In this document: piece by piece, positions 1-12,900 of the stretch | Layout: the number at the start of each line of letters is the position of its first letter | Position numbering within the stretch: the first letter of the stretch is position 1 | Made by a program: the position numbers and the translations under genes | Notes under the pieces: model-generated | What the model saw: only the letters and a program-made list of their open reading frames with translations | Told to the model about the DNA's origin: nothing | Database searches by the model: none | Source of the DNA: Plazaster borealis | Lineage: Eukaryota; Echinodermata; Asteroidea; Forcipulatida; Labidiasteridae | DNA: 64,000 bases | Assembly (NCBI GenBank): GCA_021014325.1 | Contig: CM037459.1 | Location: forward strand, 15,774,501-15,838,500 | Direction: 5' to 3'

Positions 1-497
1 TGTAAACATAGAGAAAAGATATATCCTCCCCAGTCCCCGGTTTTTGGGGTACCATAGCTTTTTCTTTGAGTTGATATTACAAGTACAACCTAACACGTAT
101 TCAACAGTGGTAGGTTACCTGTCTCCAAGTTTAGGTCAAGGGAGACTCGACTCGATGTTTGGCAAGTAGAAAATGTTACTTCGTCTCTAGGGGTTGTTTA
201 CATCACGCGCAGTGACGTGAAACTTATGCAGTTATGCCTTGATTATGAGGGGCACCCCAAATACAGGACCTCCTGCGATATAGAGCATAGAGAAATAAAT
301 GGGTAGAGAGAGGCGACAGTAGACTGCAAGTGCCGTCCTACACTACACCGGTAACCGGTCACTTTGGCACCTAGCAAACTCGGTACCAGCAAACTCGGCA
401 CCTGGCAAACTCGGCACATGCACAAATACGATTATTAATTCACCATTCAGTGCAAAACGGACAGTTATTTTGTGAATAACTAGTTAAACAACTACAC
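1..497. other. non-genic left edge with a short tandem repeat
   Basis: No gene is recognised here. Positions 365-420 hold three to four imperfect copies of a 15-17 bp unit of the form GGCACCTAGCAAACTC. The rest is AT-rich unique-looking sequence. Confidence 0.5.
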
Positions 498-2130
498 TGG
501 GTCCCTATCTCTCAACGAATCATCTTCAAGCTGATGCTCATTGTCCACAAAGCACTTAATGGCAAGGCTCCCCACTATATTTCTGAACTACTTCAAGTTT
601 AGGCCAAATAACAAAAAATACCAGTTGATCGTCCGGATTTTTCAAAAATGAGGAGGATGAGGGCCTTACTATTTACTATTTACTATTTGTTATTTTTTTT
701 CCAAGATGGCCGCCAAGTATTCCAATTTCAACAGGCGACTAAATCTTCAGTTTGAAATCACCTCTGTTGTTGCATTAGAACCCGGGTTAACAGGGATTAT
801 TACACTAAAAGATGAACATGAATAATAATGACTCTTGGTACAAACAAAGACACTACTGAGTTGATGTTCAATGTTTATTATTAATTATTCAAAAATACTT
901 GGATTTATTTAAGAAATAGAGCTCATCAGTATCAAATTAAGCCATGATGGGAGAATTTAAACAATAGTCTCGCATGTTTTTCATTATGAAAAGGAATGGC
1001 TTCACATGTTTTATGTTTTCAATTGACTTTAAAATTGCTAATGTGTATCCTGGGACCTGGTAAAGAAACAGATGTTTATAAAATAAATTAACAATAAAAA
1101 TAAAGTCTCCCGACGCAAAGTCTGAGAAAATATCAATAATGCGTCTTTCGTTCCCCACTGACCGTGCAAGAATCTTGCCTTTATTTGCGCGAATTAACAC
1201 GCACACAAACACCATCTTGCAGCTCACCTCGGATAAATGTTGATATAAAAAAACGTGTTCAGATACACAAACGCCACACGAAATGCATGGGTCATCAAAG
1301 TACGCGGCATATAAGACCAACTCGACACGTTTGAAAGGTCGAAGTCAACCCGTTAAAACTTACACTGTAATAAACCAGTCGAGTTGCCCGTCCGTAACCC
1401 AGGAGCTTAACTTCGTTCCCATAAAGTGATCGATCTCTTAACAGTATTCGGGACGGCATGTTCCCATGCATGCAGCACGCGCGGTAGCAAGGTTGTATGC
1501 TCATCATGTTATGCATGCAAGTGCTGGAGCTTGCATGCGTGCAGTGTACGATGTACATGTACATGTGCATGTACAATGTTCGCCACGACCGATGGCCATG
1601 CAAATAAAATGGTTCTGTGTTTCACGACCTAGGTTTTCGTGTTGTAAATTCTAAAACATCGGTAAGTTTATCAAAAATTTGAAGAAAAAAAACGTAGTTA
1701 GTTAAAAATACAAACAAATATTGTTTTTTTTGAAGAAAAATCGAAAATAGTAAATAGTAAAAAAAAGCATGCGGCCTCAAAAAAGGATGCGGGCGGGGAC
1801 GATCAACTGGTATTTTTTTTTATTTGGCCTTACACTCCATCAAGGACACTCATGGGGTGACAGGTCTTTTTCTTCAGCTGCACCACGCATCTGGAACTCT
1901 CTACCACTTAGTCTTGGATCTTGTCTTTGTACCACAAAATTCAAATCTCTTCTCGAAAACTTATCTTATGTCACACTCACAGGTTTTCAATGACTAATTT
2001 TGTTGTGTCTGTTTTTCTTTGTTTTGTTTTGTTTTGTTTTGTTTTTGGTTTTTACTGCGCCTTGAACCCCCAGCAGGGTGGATAAGTGCGCATTACAAGT
2101 CTTATTATTATTATTATTATTATTAAACAT
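498..2130 (+). pseudogene. 3' end of an L2/CR1-like LINE, split by an insertion
   Basis: Two pieces of the C-terminal reverse-transcriptase extension of a CR1/L2/Jockey-type LINE are visible. Positions about 498-601 read KLMLIVHKALNGKAPHYISE, and about 1832-1990 read GDRSFSSAAPRIWNSLPLSL. The element then runs into a 3' region ending in a (TTA)n tail at 2104-2125, typical of these elements. The pieces are separated by the 602-1829 insertion. Across the cleaned junction the frame continues (LLQVYTPSRT), but a frameshift follows soon after. Only the extreme 3' end of the element is present, as expected for a 5'-truncated LINE copy. It is not functional. Confidence 0.8.
602..1829. mobile_element. 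PIF/Harbinger-like non-autonomous DNA transposon with TTA target duplication
   Basis: The ends are imperfect inverted repeats of about 30 bp. The left end starts GGCCAAATAACAAAAAATAC and the right end is its near complement; both share the block ACCAGTTGATCGTCC. The element is flanked by TTA at 599-601 and at 1830-1832. A 3-bp TTA/TAA duplication is typical of the PIF/Harbinger superfamily. It interrupts a LINE reading frame that becomes continuous if the element and one TTA are removed. A second inner inverted motif (ACTATTTACTATTTACTATT on the left, AATAGTAAATAGT on the right) lies inside the ends. No transposase is recognised. A minus-strand open frame at 937-1320 matches nothing I know. 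Confidence 0.8.
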
Positions 2131-3013
2131 GGTCGACTAGATCTATTTTTTTAATACAAAGTTTCAGCTTTGATAGTGGAAGTGGAATCTGAATCCCTCG
2201 TAAAATGCCCAAATAAATTTGTTGTGGGTTGTGACGCTGGTGAGCAGTCGTGTACAAGGCGTGCTTTCCTAATGCCAAACTGCCAAATAGTCCTCTTTAT
2301 CTGCACCCAGAAGGCTTTAAAAACTAAGTGCCTGTAAAAATGGAGTAGAACTCTAGTTATTAATAATAACAATAATAATGTTGCTTATATTGTTACTTAT
2401 TTAGCTCTATGATTGCATCATAAATTCATCACTGTTTTCACGAAGAGGCAATTTAGCCCCTGCAGCCAAACTTTCATGTTTGGAGAAATCCGCGCGCTTG
2501 AAGTTAAATTATTTTTTAAATCATTGTTTCGGACACTGTTTGCCATTTAAACGTTGACATGTTTCCAAGCGTCGTGTACAAACCAATGCGTAAACTCCGT
2601 GAAAACTTAAATTTATCTACATGTAGGTCACACAAATTGCCTCTTGGTGAAAACTCAAAATGCAGAGTAGTCACTTTTGGCACCGTGCCAGTGCAATGTA
2701 CTTCAATGTAAAAAATGGCAAATATAAATGTGCCTGTTCGTAAAAAAAACGCAAAAGTGGGAGTTTGGTGAAATGGTCCTTGTGCTAATTAGTGTAATCA
2801 GAAAAATATAACGATTCAGCACTTGAAACTTGGGGAAAATGTTGATGTCACTTGTAACATCCAAAATGTGTAAAATACCGATTTGCCAAAATGTGTGATT
2901 TTTTAAAGAATTGCCTCTTTGTGAAAACAGTGACGAATTATTGACATAATTTGTTTTATGCACTTAAAAGACTGATATGTTTTTTTCACAGCTAAATGTA
3001 AACGTGACTGATC
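2131..3013 (+). other. 5' flank and 5' UTR of the WHAMM/JMY-type gene
   Basis: Most of this stretch holds nothing recognisable. A strong acceptor (T-rich tract followed by CAG, ending 2991) precedes the start codon by 22 bases, so the first coding exon begins inside a spliced transcript at 2992. At least one non-coding 5' exon must therefore lie further upstream, and it was not located. An in-frame TGA at 3005-3007 fixes the ATG at 3014 as the start. Confidence 0.6.
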
Positions 3014-3914
3014 ATGCTTGATGAGCAACATAGCCTAGAAGACTGGGTGGCAGTGAAAGAGGCACCTTTTGAATCCAGTCAGCCACAAAAAAACAATCTC
3101 CGTTTTATCATCAACTGGGATGTTCACGAAAGGCACCTTAGTATCACCTGTCATGAGAACAGACCTCGAAATGTCAAACGCACTTTGGCCAGGAACTCCA
3201 AAAAAGCACAGTCTATGTCTTCTGGAAACTCTGAGCTTAGTCCTGAAGATCTTAGTAGCTGGACGGGCATCTTCACCTTGCAGGATATCACCTATGCTCA
3301 CCAGCAGTTGTGTCTCATTAAACCTGATCTTGAAAATCACCCACCAAACTTGCCCTATGAGCCACGTGGAATTTGGAGTCTCCTGTACTCGCTTGAAGTT
3401 CCGGATGACTTCAACCAGCAGTTGGAGCTGTACCTAATGACAGCCACGCAAATTTGCGGGAACAAGCTTCTTACAGACTATTTATTTAGCAGTGATGTTG
3501 TTGCAGAGCAGTATTTTGAGAATTGCAGTGAATTGAGACAGAAAGCTTATGCTGATGATGTATTGCACCTGGAGGAGAAACTCCAGGAGATATTTAAGAG
3601 AGGAGAAGAGCTGGACAAGATGGTGGACATGATAAAGCTCTACTCACATGTCGACAGTGTCCTTGGTGAACTAGCAGCAGCTCAGGCAGAGCTCTTTAAT
3701 GTCATGCTGCAGCCTTTTCTAGACATGAGGGAGTTGTCATTTAATAAGCTTTTAGGGTTACAGGATGAGTTGGAAGATGAATTCATCAGTCAAGGAAGAC
3801 GGGAAAGATGCTTAATAGATTACAGTGAGTGGCAAGAGCATTATGCTGGATCTATTGAGGCTATTAATGAGATACAAGTGAAATATTTTGCTCAGTGTGT
3901 GGAAACCACCAAAG
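3014..3914 (+). CDS. WHAMM/JMY-like: WHAMM/JMY-like coding exon 1 (residues 1-300)
   Basis: This large exon encodes the family's N-terminal domain. Diagnostic stretches are SLEDWVAVKEAPF near the start, FIINWDVHERHLSITCH (compare the family's F-I-V-A-W-N...TCH block), SWTGIFTLQDITYAHQQLC, then LQPFLDMRELSF and IEAINEIQVKYF near the end. In WHAMM this region binds membranes and Rab1. The exon ends after the first base of a codon (phase 1) before GTAACT. It lacks the long low-complexity insert of vertebrate JMY, so it is WHAMM-like in size. Confidence 0.93.
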
Positions 3915-6900
3915 GTAACTTTAAAGAATTTAACAATGTACATAGTGTCATACTTTTTTGTTATTAGATAAATTTGGTTAAAATTCTGACATACTTTGTA
4001 TGATTGCAGATGTTGTGTTTGTGATGTCAGTAAGAAACTATGCTAATTTTTACAAACTACATAATGTATAGTGTGGAATACAAAAAGCATTATACTGGGC
4101 CCAGATAAAACCCTCTTAGGAGGGAGGGTGTGTATCGCTATTTTCAGATGCCTATTTTTTCTAAACTAAGCTGATATACCCCGATCAGAAACCTTTACTA
4201 TAATTTTCGGACTATGAGCCACAACACGGGAAAATCTCTGACAAAGTTTTCAGAGGTCAGTTTAAAGCCGCCTAGAATATAAGCCGCATCAAAAAGTGCC
4301 CAAGTTTCATATCGCGCGTGCACCGAAGACGGGGTTTGAAACAGCGGCGGGCGAGTCAAAACCCTTTCCTTTGTAGTCCACTGGGCGAGGCAGAAAAACA
4401 CATTCCTTAATTTATTTTCACATACATTGGTGTATATCTAAATAGCAACATTATTTTCAAGTTCGTAAGATGGTTTTACCATAGAGAAAGGACCCTTTTT
4501 AGGTGTTTGTGCAATACAAGCACGAACACCTCTTTGTTTTTGTTCTGGGTTTTGTAGGTGTTCGTGCAATACAAGCACGAACACCTCTTGTTTTTGATCT
4601 GGGTTTTTTCTTCTTTTTTTCTTCTTCATCTTCTTCCGTGGAACTCTTCTCGGAAGCAGAACTCAAGATTAAAACTGAATTGAACATTGAAAGTCATCAG
4701 ACAATTGAACCTCAATATGAAGACGGAACAGTTGTCATGACGTCATGATGACATCATCAGGTGTTGAATTATAAGGTTTTTAAAGTTGAAAAATGATTAT
4801 TTGGTATTTGCTGTTTCTCAGTGAATTTGAAAGCTATGATGTTCATAGTTAAGCATCGGATAGGTCAAGACTGGGGTAACATTTCAAAAGTTAACGCCAA
4901 AACCGTATGACCTTTACTTCCTGGTCGTTACCCTAGGTCAAAGTTTGCCTTTGGTTTTTTTTCTTGAAAAGCATTATTTTCGGGTTTATCTGCAGCATAA
5001 CTCAAGATTGAATTGTTCATTGAAACTCATCAGACATTTGAACCTCAACATCAAGACAACACAAACTTGATAATGTCATGATGACGTCATCAGGTATTGA
5101 ATTACAATGAATTAAAGTTTAATATCTGAAAAAAAATCATAACTCATGAACCACATGATGGATTTTTACAATCAAGATGTATACATCATCGTATACATGT
5201 AGGTCGTTAAAAGTTCAACAAATGCTACATAAAGCATGATCTCATTTGACATTAACTTCTGGTTCAAACCGGAAGTTGAAAATTTCACAAATTTCATAAA
5301 GTATCTCAAAAACCATGTATTTTGTTATCAAATTTATTGCATCAGGTGATAGATGATTGAGCCTGCTCAAACTTTTGCACAGAGTTAAACATTTTTACTT
5401 TTACATCTGGTCAAAACCGGACGTTAAAGCCAACGTTGGTTAAAGCGCAAGTGTCTCTTGACTGCCGTTGACAACACACGACAGCACGATAGTGTATTAA
5501 CACATGTAGGCCCTACGCACATGCTGAATTTGTATATGCTGAATTTGTACATGCACATAACACGTGTAGTTTAGTCTCCAGTTGAAGACTAGTGTATGTG
5601 CTGTGCAGCCACATGTAGGAATACATTTGGCGTCGCTCATTGTTTCTTTGGTTGCACAGTCACCCAAATATTTAAGAGTCACTGCCTGTAAGAATGTACC
5701 AAATTTAGGGGGGGGGTGTGATTCATGGGTTCTCAGATCATCTTCTAAAAAATTAGTATGACACATCTTCATACCAAACTGATATATCCAACATTTTAGC
5801 GTGCAGCCTCTTTTGGTTTTGGAGTTATAAATTATCAAAGTTTCAGCCAAAAGACCCTCGTGAAACGACTAGTACATTCCTAGTAAACGCAAAAATTTGC
5901 GCCGAGCTTGTCCCAGTTTTTTTATGATGGCGCGCGAAGTTACGGAGGGGGCCTGTGCCAAAACGCAAGAAATTTGTAAAATTTGACCTTTGACCTCTAT
6001 TATCTCTGCGCCAACGAGATCCCACACACTTTGCGCTTAAATTTGTTTTAGGGCTGCATGTTCTTTCATGGGAATTTGTTTATTTCCTGGGATCTTATAG
6101 GCGCATCGAGTTATGAGGCCTTGAAAACAGCATGAGGGCGCTGTTGTCAAAGGTTCAGGTCAGCATAACATGATGCGCCAACGAGATCCCAACAATTTTT
6201 TTTTACTTGTGTTATGCGCCCAACTGGAGGTTTAAAAACTGTTTTAATTTCATTGGGACAAGCTTGGCGCAAATTTTTGCGTTTACTAGGAATGTACTAC
6301 ATGTAGTCGCTTCAAGAGAGTCTTTTGGCTGAAACTTTGATAATTTATAACTCCAAAACCAAAAGAGTCTGCACGCTAAAATTTTGGATATATCAGTTTG
6401 GTATGAAGATGTATCACTCTAATTTTTTAGAAGAATATCTGAGAACCCATGAATCACCACTTGGTACATTCTTACAGGCAGGGACTCTTAAAAAAATTAA
6501 ATATTTGAAAATGTCTTAACTCCTGAACCACACATTGGATATTTACAATCCATACATCATCTGAAAGGTCTTAATAAACTTAACACGCGCCACACTAAGT
6601 GTGACCCCGTTGTTTGACCTTGAATTCTGGTTAAAAGTTGAAATTTAATATTACAAAAAATCTTAACTTCTGAACAACTCATTCGATTTTTACAATCTAC
6701 TCGTCATTGGGAAAGTATGTTACATCTTGAAAAACGATATACAGAATGTGACCCCAATTGACCTTTACTTTCGGGTCAAACCGGAAGATTAAATTTAATA
6801 TTTGAAAAAATCAGAGTTCCTGAATCACACATTGGATTTTTACCGTCTACATGTATACATACGTCGTCAGAAAGGGCTCCAAAGACTTAAGAAACGTTAC

Positions 6901-9900
6901 ACACTGTGACCTCATTTGATTTTGACTTCCGGTTCAAACCGGATGTTGAAAGTACATGTAAATGTTTTTCAAAATCGTAACTTCTAAACAAGAAATTAAC
7001 AACACATTGGATTTTTACAATCTATACATTATTGGGAAAGAATGTAACAACTTAAGAAACAATACACAGAATCTGACCTCATTTGACCTTTACTTCCGGT
7101 TAAAACCGGAAGTTGAAATTCAATGTTTCAAAAACCATAACTTCTTAACCACACATTGGGTTTTTACAATCTATACATTATTGGGAAAGTGTGTAACAAC
7201 TTAAGAAAAGGTACACAAAATGTGTCCCCATTTGACCTCGACTTCCAGTTCAAACCGGAAGATGAAATTTAAAACTTGAAAAAATCAACTCCTGTCCCAC
7301 ACAATGAATTTTTACAATGTAAACATCATTAGAAAGGTCTTTAAAATTTAAGCAAGTGCTAGACAAAATGTGACCCTTTTGACCTTGGTAAAATTGGAAG
7401 TTGAAGTTTAATATTTAAATTAATCATAACTCCTTAACCAGACATTGGTTTTTTAAATGTATACATCATTGTTTTAAAAGGTCTTCAAAAAGTCAAAAAA
7501 CACTGCACAAAGTGTGAACCCATTTGACCTTGACTTCCAATTGGAAGTTGAATTTTTATAATGAAAAAATCTAACTCCTCAACAAGACATTGGATTAATA
7601 AGGTAACTTGTCGACACTAATTCATTCACTTATAATTTGATGACATTATTCTCGAACACCTTGCTTTTGTGATATCACAAAAACTGAGACACCAGTTATT
7701 TACTAGATTTGTAATGTATGTGCACCAAATGGCGTTGTACTTATTTGTGGCAGTGTTGTCCTTTCTCTATGGGTACATACATGTTATGGTAGTCCATGCA
7801 GATCACACAACACATTGGGATGTACATACACAGCGAGTCCAAAGTCGGCACACTGTGATTGGATAAATATCCACATAAATAGGAAAGCTTATCAAGCATT
7901 CGTTCATGAGCCGAATGAGCCGAGTAAAAGATAGCTGCACAGAGAAAAGTGTGTTGCCCTTTTTGTAGAACGTTTGCTGCATGGTACATGGTCCTTTCAA
8001 ATGTTAAAGGATCCAGACCAATGAGTTTAACACACAAATTTTGTCAGACAGTGTTGCAGGAGCATGGCTTCTCTTGCAGAGAAAGGTAATCGAGAAGAAA
8101 AAGAAGGGGGGAAAAAAAAAAGGATGAAAAAAAAGAAAGAATAACAACTCCGGTTTTCGGGCTTATTGCACAAACACCTAAAATTATTTTACATAGGAGT
8201 TGTTAGGAGTTGATGTTGTCCGCGTGAGGAAGTAAATATAATTATTTATTATATGTGAGTTTGGAAAGTGTGTCTTTTTTTTAGCAGCCAATATAGCGCT
8301 AACGTTAAGGGTTTTGCGTGGTCCTGGCTCGTGGACTTTGAACCCTATGGGTGCAACAGTCAGCAAGGTGCTTCTTATATGCAGGTTTTGCACTGAGCTA
8401 TTCATTGGAGTACATGTACATTGTACAGTTAATGTTTGCGATTGAAATGCGTTTTCTACATTTTATAAATGAAATGCTTTGCTTTTTTTTATGATAATTA
8501 TAATCTTTCTGTCATCTTGTAGCTCATTACCATTGTTACATTTCAACCCAGACATGACCCAGTTTTGACCTTTCCTTTCCAATTAGGAAGTTCAGGTAAA
8601 AAACATTCTACAGCCAAGCGATAGAGAATTTGTCCCTGGGTATGAAATCATTAGAAAGGTCTACATGTAGCATTTGGAAAATAGGTAGCATGTACAGACG
8701 TGTTTTCCCCATTTTGATGATTACCTAACCAAAATGTTCTTAATTGAGGTTTCATTGAAAATTGTAATTGTTTTTATTATAGTTTTGATTTTTAGTCCTT
8801 GAGAACTGCAACCTAGTGAAAAGTTCTTGAATTTTTCCAGCCCTGCTGTGTGCTAACCCTGTGTTTCACTTAAAGTGCCCTGTGACAGGTTTACAAATTT
8901 TCATTTTTAGAACTTAACATAAATCATATTGGGACAAATTATATGGCATTTTTAGTGGTTGAAAAACAAACACAATATTTAGTTTGTTTTTTTGTTTTAC
9001 TTTGACATCAGTTGTAATCAGCCAGTTGGAGAAGGACAAGCAGAAGTTTGGTAAATCCACTTGGGAGCTGAATGGAGAAGAGCGGTTAAAGGATTTTAAT
9101 CAAGTTTTGTCCAAAGAGAGGATCCAATTTCTTCAGGCAAAAAAGGAAAAATACAAACACAGAATCGATAAGATCAAACAGGAGGTAATACTCAGTTGGC
9201 ATTATAATAGAGCCTTCTCACTGACATCAAATTTCTATGGCAATGCGGGAAGTCTGCCATGCTGGATGTATGTATGCATATTAAGAGTGTACATGGGCCA
9301 TCCAGCGTTGCGTTTTTGTAGCCACATGTTTTTGCACTGAGTTCTAGTAGTGCGTGACGTGCACGTGTACTCCAGCATGGCGGACAATAAAATAGTGTCA
9401 TCATTTTGAGAAGGGCATGAGTCGAACTCTAACCGGGAGAACACAAAATCTTAAATATAATCAATAAAAGGTGCATTAACACTTGATCAAACTACTATTT
9501 TATAAAAAACAGTACCTGATAGGCTTATTTTTGTGTTCAGGTTTGAATTTTACCTTTAAAAGGGTGTTTGTAACATTGGAATGGTACATGTAAGAGTAAA
9601 AATATAAATATTCACAGATTCACACATAACTTATGTGGTATAGATGGTTATGATGGGAAACCCCCTTTGAAATATTTTTGCTTTAAATGCTATAGTTTTT
9701 GAGAAATGAGTAAAACAATTAGTTTTGATCTCATGAGTCAAAAACTCGATGTTTGAAAACAGTGAAAACACTTAAAAGGTTTTTCCCCACTTTTTTCTGG
9801 TGATTGCAGTGACCGATTGAGCTTAAACTTTCACAGGTTTGTTGTTTTATGTATGTGTTGAGATAAGTGAGGATACTGGTCTTTGATATTTACCAAAAGT

Positions 9901-12900
9901 ATAAACTGCCTTTATAACTGGATTGGAAATTACGTGAATTCCTTGTGTCATATGACCAAGTCGTCCAAAAATCGGCTCTCCACAAATTAAAAACGTCTAT
10001 AAAACAGGTAACACTGACGCAATGGTGACGTCATGTTGTCAACTTAAAGAAGTTCAGTTATAAGCTACAGTATGGTAATTTATGTAACTTGTACTGTTAG
10101 GACAATGTTAAGTATAAGATTATCTGTTAACAAAATCGGTGTACAAACCTATATATGATTGTTAAAGGCACTGAACACGTTTGGAAATTGTCAAAGACCA
10201 GTGTTCTCACTTGGTGTATCCCAACAAATGCATAAAGAAACAAGCCTGTGAAAATTTGGGCTCAATTGTTCATCGAAGTTGCAAGAAAATGATGAAAGAA
10301 AAAACACCCTTGTTGTACAAATTTGTGTGCTTTCAGATAGGAATAAAAACTTCTTGCAAGAAGTTTTTATTATTTTAGTGAGAAATTACCTGTTTCTCAA
10401 AAACTACGTTACTTCAGAGGGAGTCGTTTCCTTCAATGTTTTATACTATCAACAGCTCTTCGTTGCTTGTTACCAAGTAAGTTTTTATGCTAATATTTGT
10501 TTTGAGTCATCACCAAACGTGTACGATACCTTTAAGAAAAATAATATTTAAAAAACCTAAAACCTGAATGAAAACAAAAGGCATCAGAACCCCCAACCCC
10601 CACATTCTAGAGCAGATCTTAATCCTTAGACCATCAAGTGCGCTGGGGTGATAAGAGGCAAGTTAGAATCCTATAGTTAGCACTTTCTACCACAAACAAT
10701 TTGATAGATGTCAAAATGGCATCGGGGATAAAGAATAATGGTACAATTTAGGTAATGCAAGGTTTAATTAACACCATGTGCACTGACTAGATGTATATTT
10801 ACAACAGCTGTAACCGAATATGTTTTGTTCTATTTGTGATCTTGAAGATGGCATTGCTGGAGGAGGGACCAAATTACATCACAAATTTTGAATCCTTGGA
10901 CCAGTTGGCTTTTGACCTTCAGGTAAAATGTTACGACACACAGCTGGCTGTGTTGCAGGAGCAGGACAAAATCCATCGCCTGGAGCTAGCTCAGATTAAA
11001 GAAGAACTCAAAGGTTTGTTTGGTGGGGTTTTTGTTTTTGCTTTTTTATTCAAAAAGGTTCTCGAGTGATTGTCCATTGATTTTCTTCTTGTCTTGCTTT
11101 TTCTCCGCCCAGTATTTTAAATTGCAATTTTTTTGCATTTATCCAATTGTTTTTGTAATGAAGATTTCTGGTTTTGTTTTTTGTTTTTACCTACTTTGGA
11201 ATTTTTGTTTTAGGATGTTATGAACTCCTACCAAATTGTATTTACTTACTGGGATCAAGCCAAAATAATTTAGTTTGGACATGATGGATGACACAGTCAT
11301 TTTCTTAGCCCACAACAGAAGACATTGAGAAACCCCACCTACAATTTTGTGGCAATGCGGGAAGTCTGCCATGCTGCGCATAATAAGGGTGTACATGGGC
11401 CATCCATAAGAATAGAACATTCATTTAATTAAAAACAATAATTTATCAACAAAGTTGCACAGATTAAAAGGACAGAAATATACACTCAAATAAAACATCT
11501 ACTTAAATACGAAAGATTTACAAAGTTTTACAAAGAAATGGAAAACCGGAAGTGAACAAACCTACAAATAAGTACACCTATTTACATACAGCTGATGTGT
11601 TAATAAATGAATGGAGTTGGGGACAATTGGATTGCCTGCATTGAGTAAGGTTTGTACGAGGAACACAAAGTCTAAGACCGGATCTATTAAAAACAAAGTG
11701 ATCAAAAAGGGGATGTGTTGGATCGGATAAAATTAAATGTACTTTACATATTGCACGTTCAAAAAAGATTTTGTCATGTTGTCAAAGTGAAGCCTACAGA
11801 GCACTGGGCCATTTTATGGACGAAGGCCGTGGTGTGTGTGTTATGAACAGATCAGACTACCTACAGGAAGGATTGAGGCAATTATCCGGGCTACACTATG
11901 AGGTTGTTGACAGGGATTTAACGGGTGATTTCACTGCTATGGTCTACCGGGCCGTACGCAATCTATACGTGGACAACGTTATAAACAAAGATATGTTTGA
12001 GTATCTCTATCCTCACAATCACAAGATCAAAACTCCTAGCCTGTACCTCTTACCAAAGATCCACAAAAATCCACCAAATGGAACTCGGTTTGTGGGAAGG
12101 CCGATTATCAGTGGTTGTGGGGCTCCAACTCAACAAATCTCAAAATATATGGACCTTTTCCTGCTCCCTATCTTCAAGCAACAAAGCACATATACAAGAG
12201 ACTCCTCACAGGTTCTCAAAAGACTTAATAATTTGACGATGGGACAGGATAATCTCCTTATCGCACTGGACATTGTTTCAATGTACACAAACTGCCCACA
12301 GCAAGAGGCAATAGACTCGGTTTGTGATGCTTTGGAACAAGCAAAACCAGGCCTATACACCATACCAAAACCTACAAAAAAACACGCGCAATGTCTTTTA
12401 GAACTGATTTTGGGCGCAAACGTCTTCGAATTCAATAATAAGTTCTATAGACAAAAAATTTGCGTGGCAATGGGCAGTGTATGCAGTCCTGAAATATGTG
12501 ATATCACTTTGTTTAAATGCGAAAAAGAGATTATACTCCCCAACAACCCTGAGTTAGTGGCTTACATGAGATACAGAGACGATGTACTAATAATCTACAA
12601 TGGCAATAGAAATCAAGCGTTGAATTTCATTAAGATGTTAAACAACCTGCACCCGACATTGAAATTCACTTCAGAGATCTCTGACTACCAAATCACCTTT
12701 CTCGATCTCATAATCTACAAAGGCGAACGTTTTCGTAAAGAGGGGAAGCTTGATACTCGAGTAGCAACGAAACAAACGGACACATTCCAATATCTTGCTC
12801 GAGATTCGGCACACCCGGAGTCGGTGTTTGGTGGGGTCGTTAAAGGTGAAGTTACGAGATACAAACGCATATGCACACACAGAGAAGATTTCGAGAGCAA

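Larger units (their letters stand above)
4501..7663 (+). mobile_element. large repeat element with CCGGAAG palindromes, copy 1 (in WHAMM/JMY intron 1)
   Basis: The left end has two hairpins built on AGGTGTTYGTGC...GCACGAACACCT (4501-4533 and 4557-4589). The right end is CGAACACCT near 7655-7663, so the outer ends form a short inverted repeat. Next come a pyrimidine run, then TGACGTCATGATGACATCAT at about 4738, and then many 150-165 bp units. Each unit contains TTGACCTTTACTTCCGG, a palindromic CCGG(N)CCGGAAG centre, a block like AACTCCTGAACCACACATTG and a block like TTTTTACAATCTATACATCA. Related copies lie at 24.2, 29.5, 55.2 and 58.8 kb. There is no credible protein. I infer a non-autonomous DNA element whose interior expanded as tandem repeats. 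Confidence 0.7.

Noticed and set aside
937..1320. 127-codon minus-strand open frame as a gene
   Set aside because: It lies wholly inside the 602-1829 inverted-repeat element, matches no known family and has AT-driven composition; chance openness is likely.
4734..4765. TGACGTCA as a CRE of the WHAMM/JMY gene
   Set aside because: The same palindrome recurs in every copy of the repeat family, so it belongs to the element; host regulation is unproven.
5497..6519. Paired open frames starting MAETLIIYNSK as a conserved small protein
   Set aside because: The two frames are the two arms of one inverted repeat, so their similarity needs no selection. The text is the repeat family's non-coding block.
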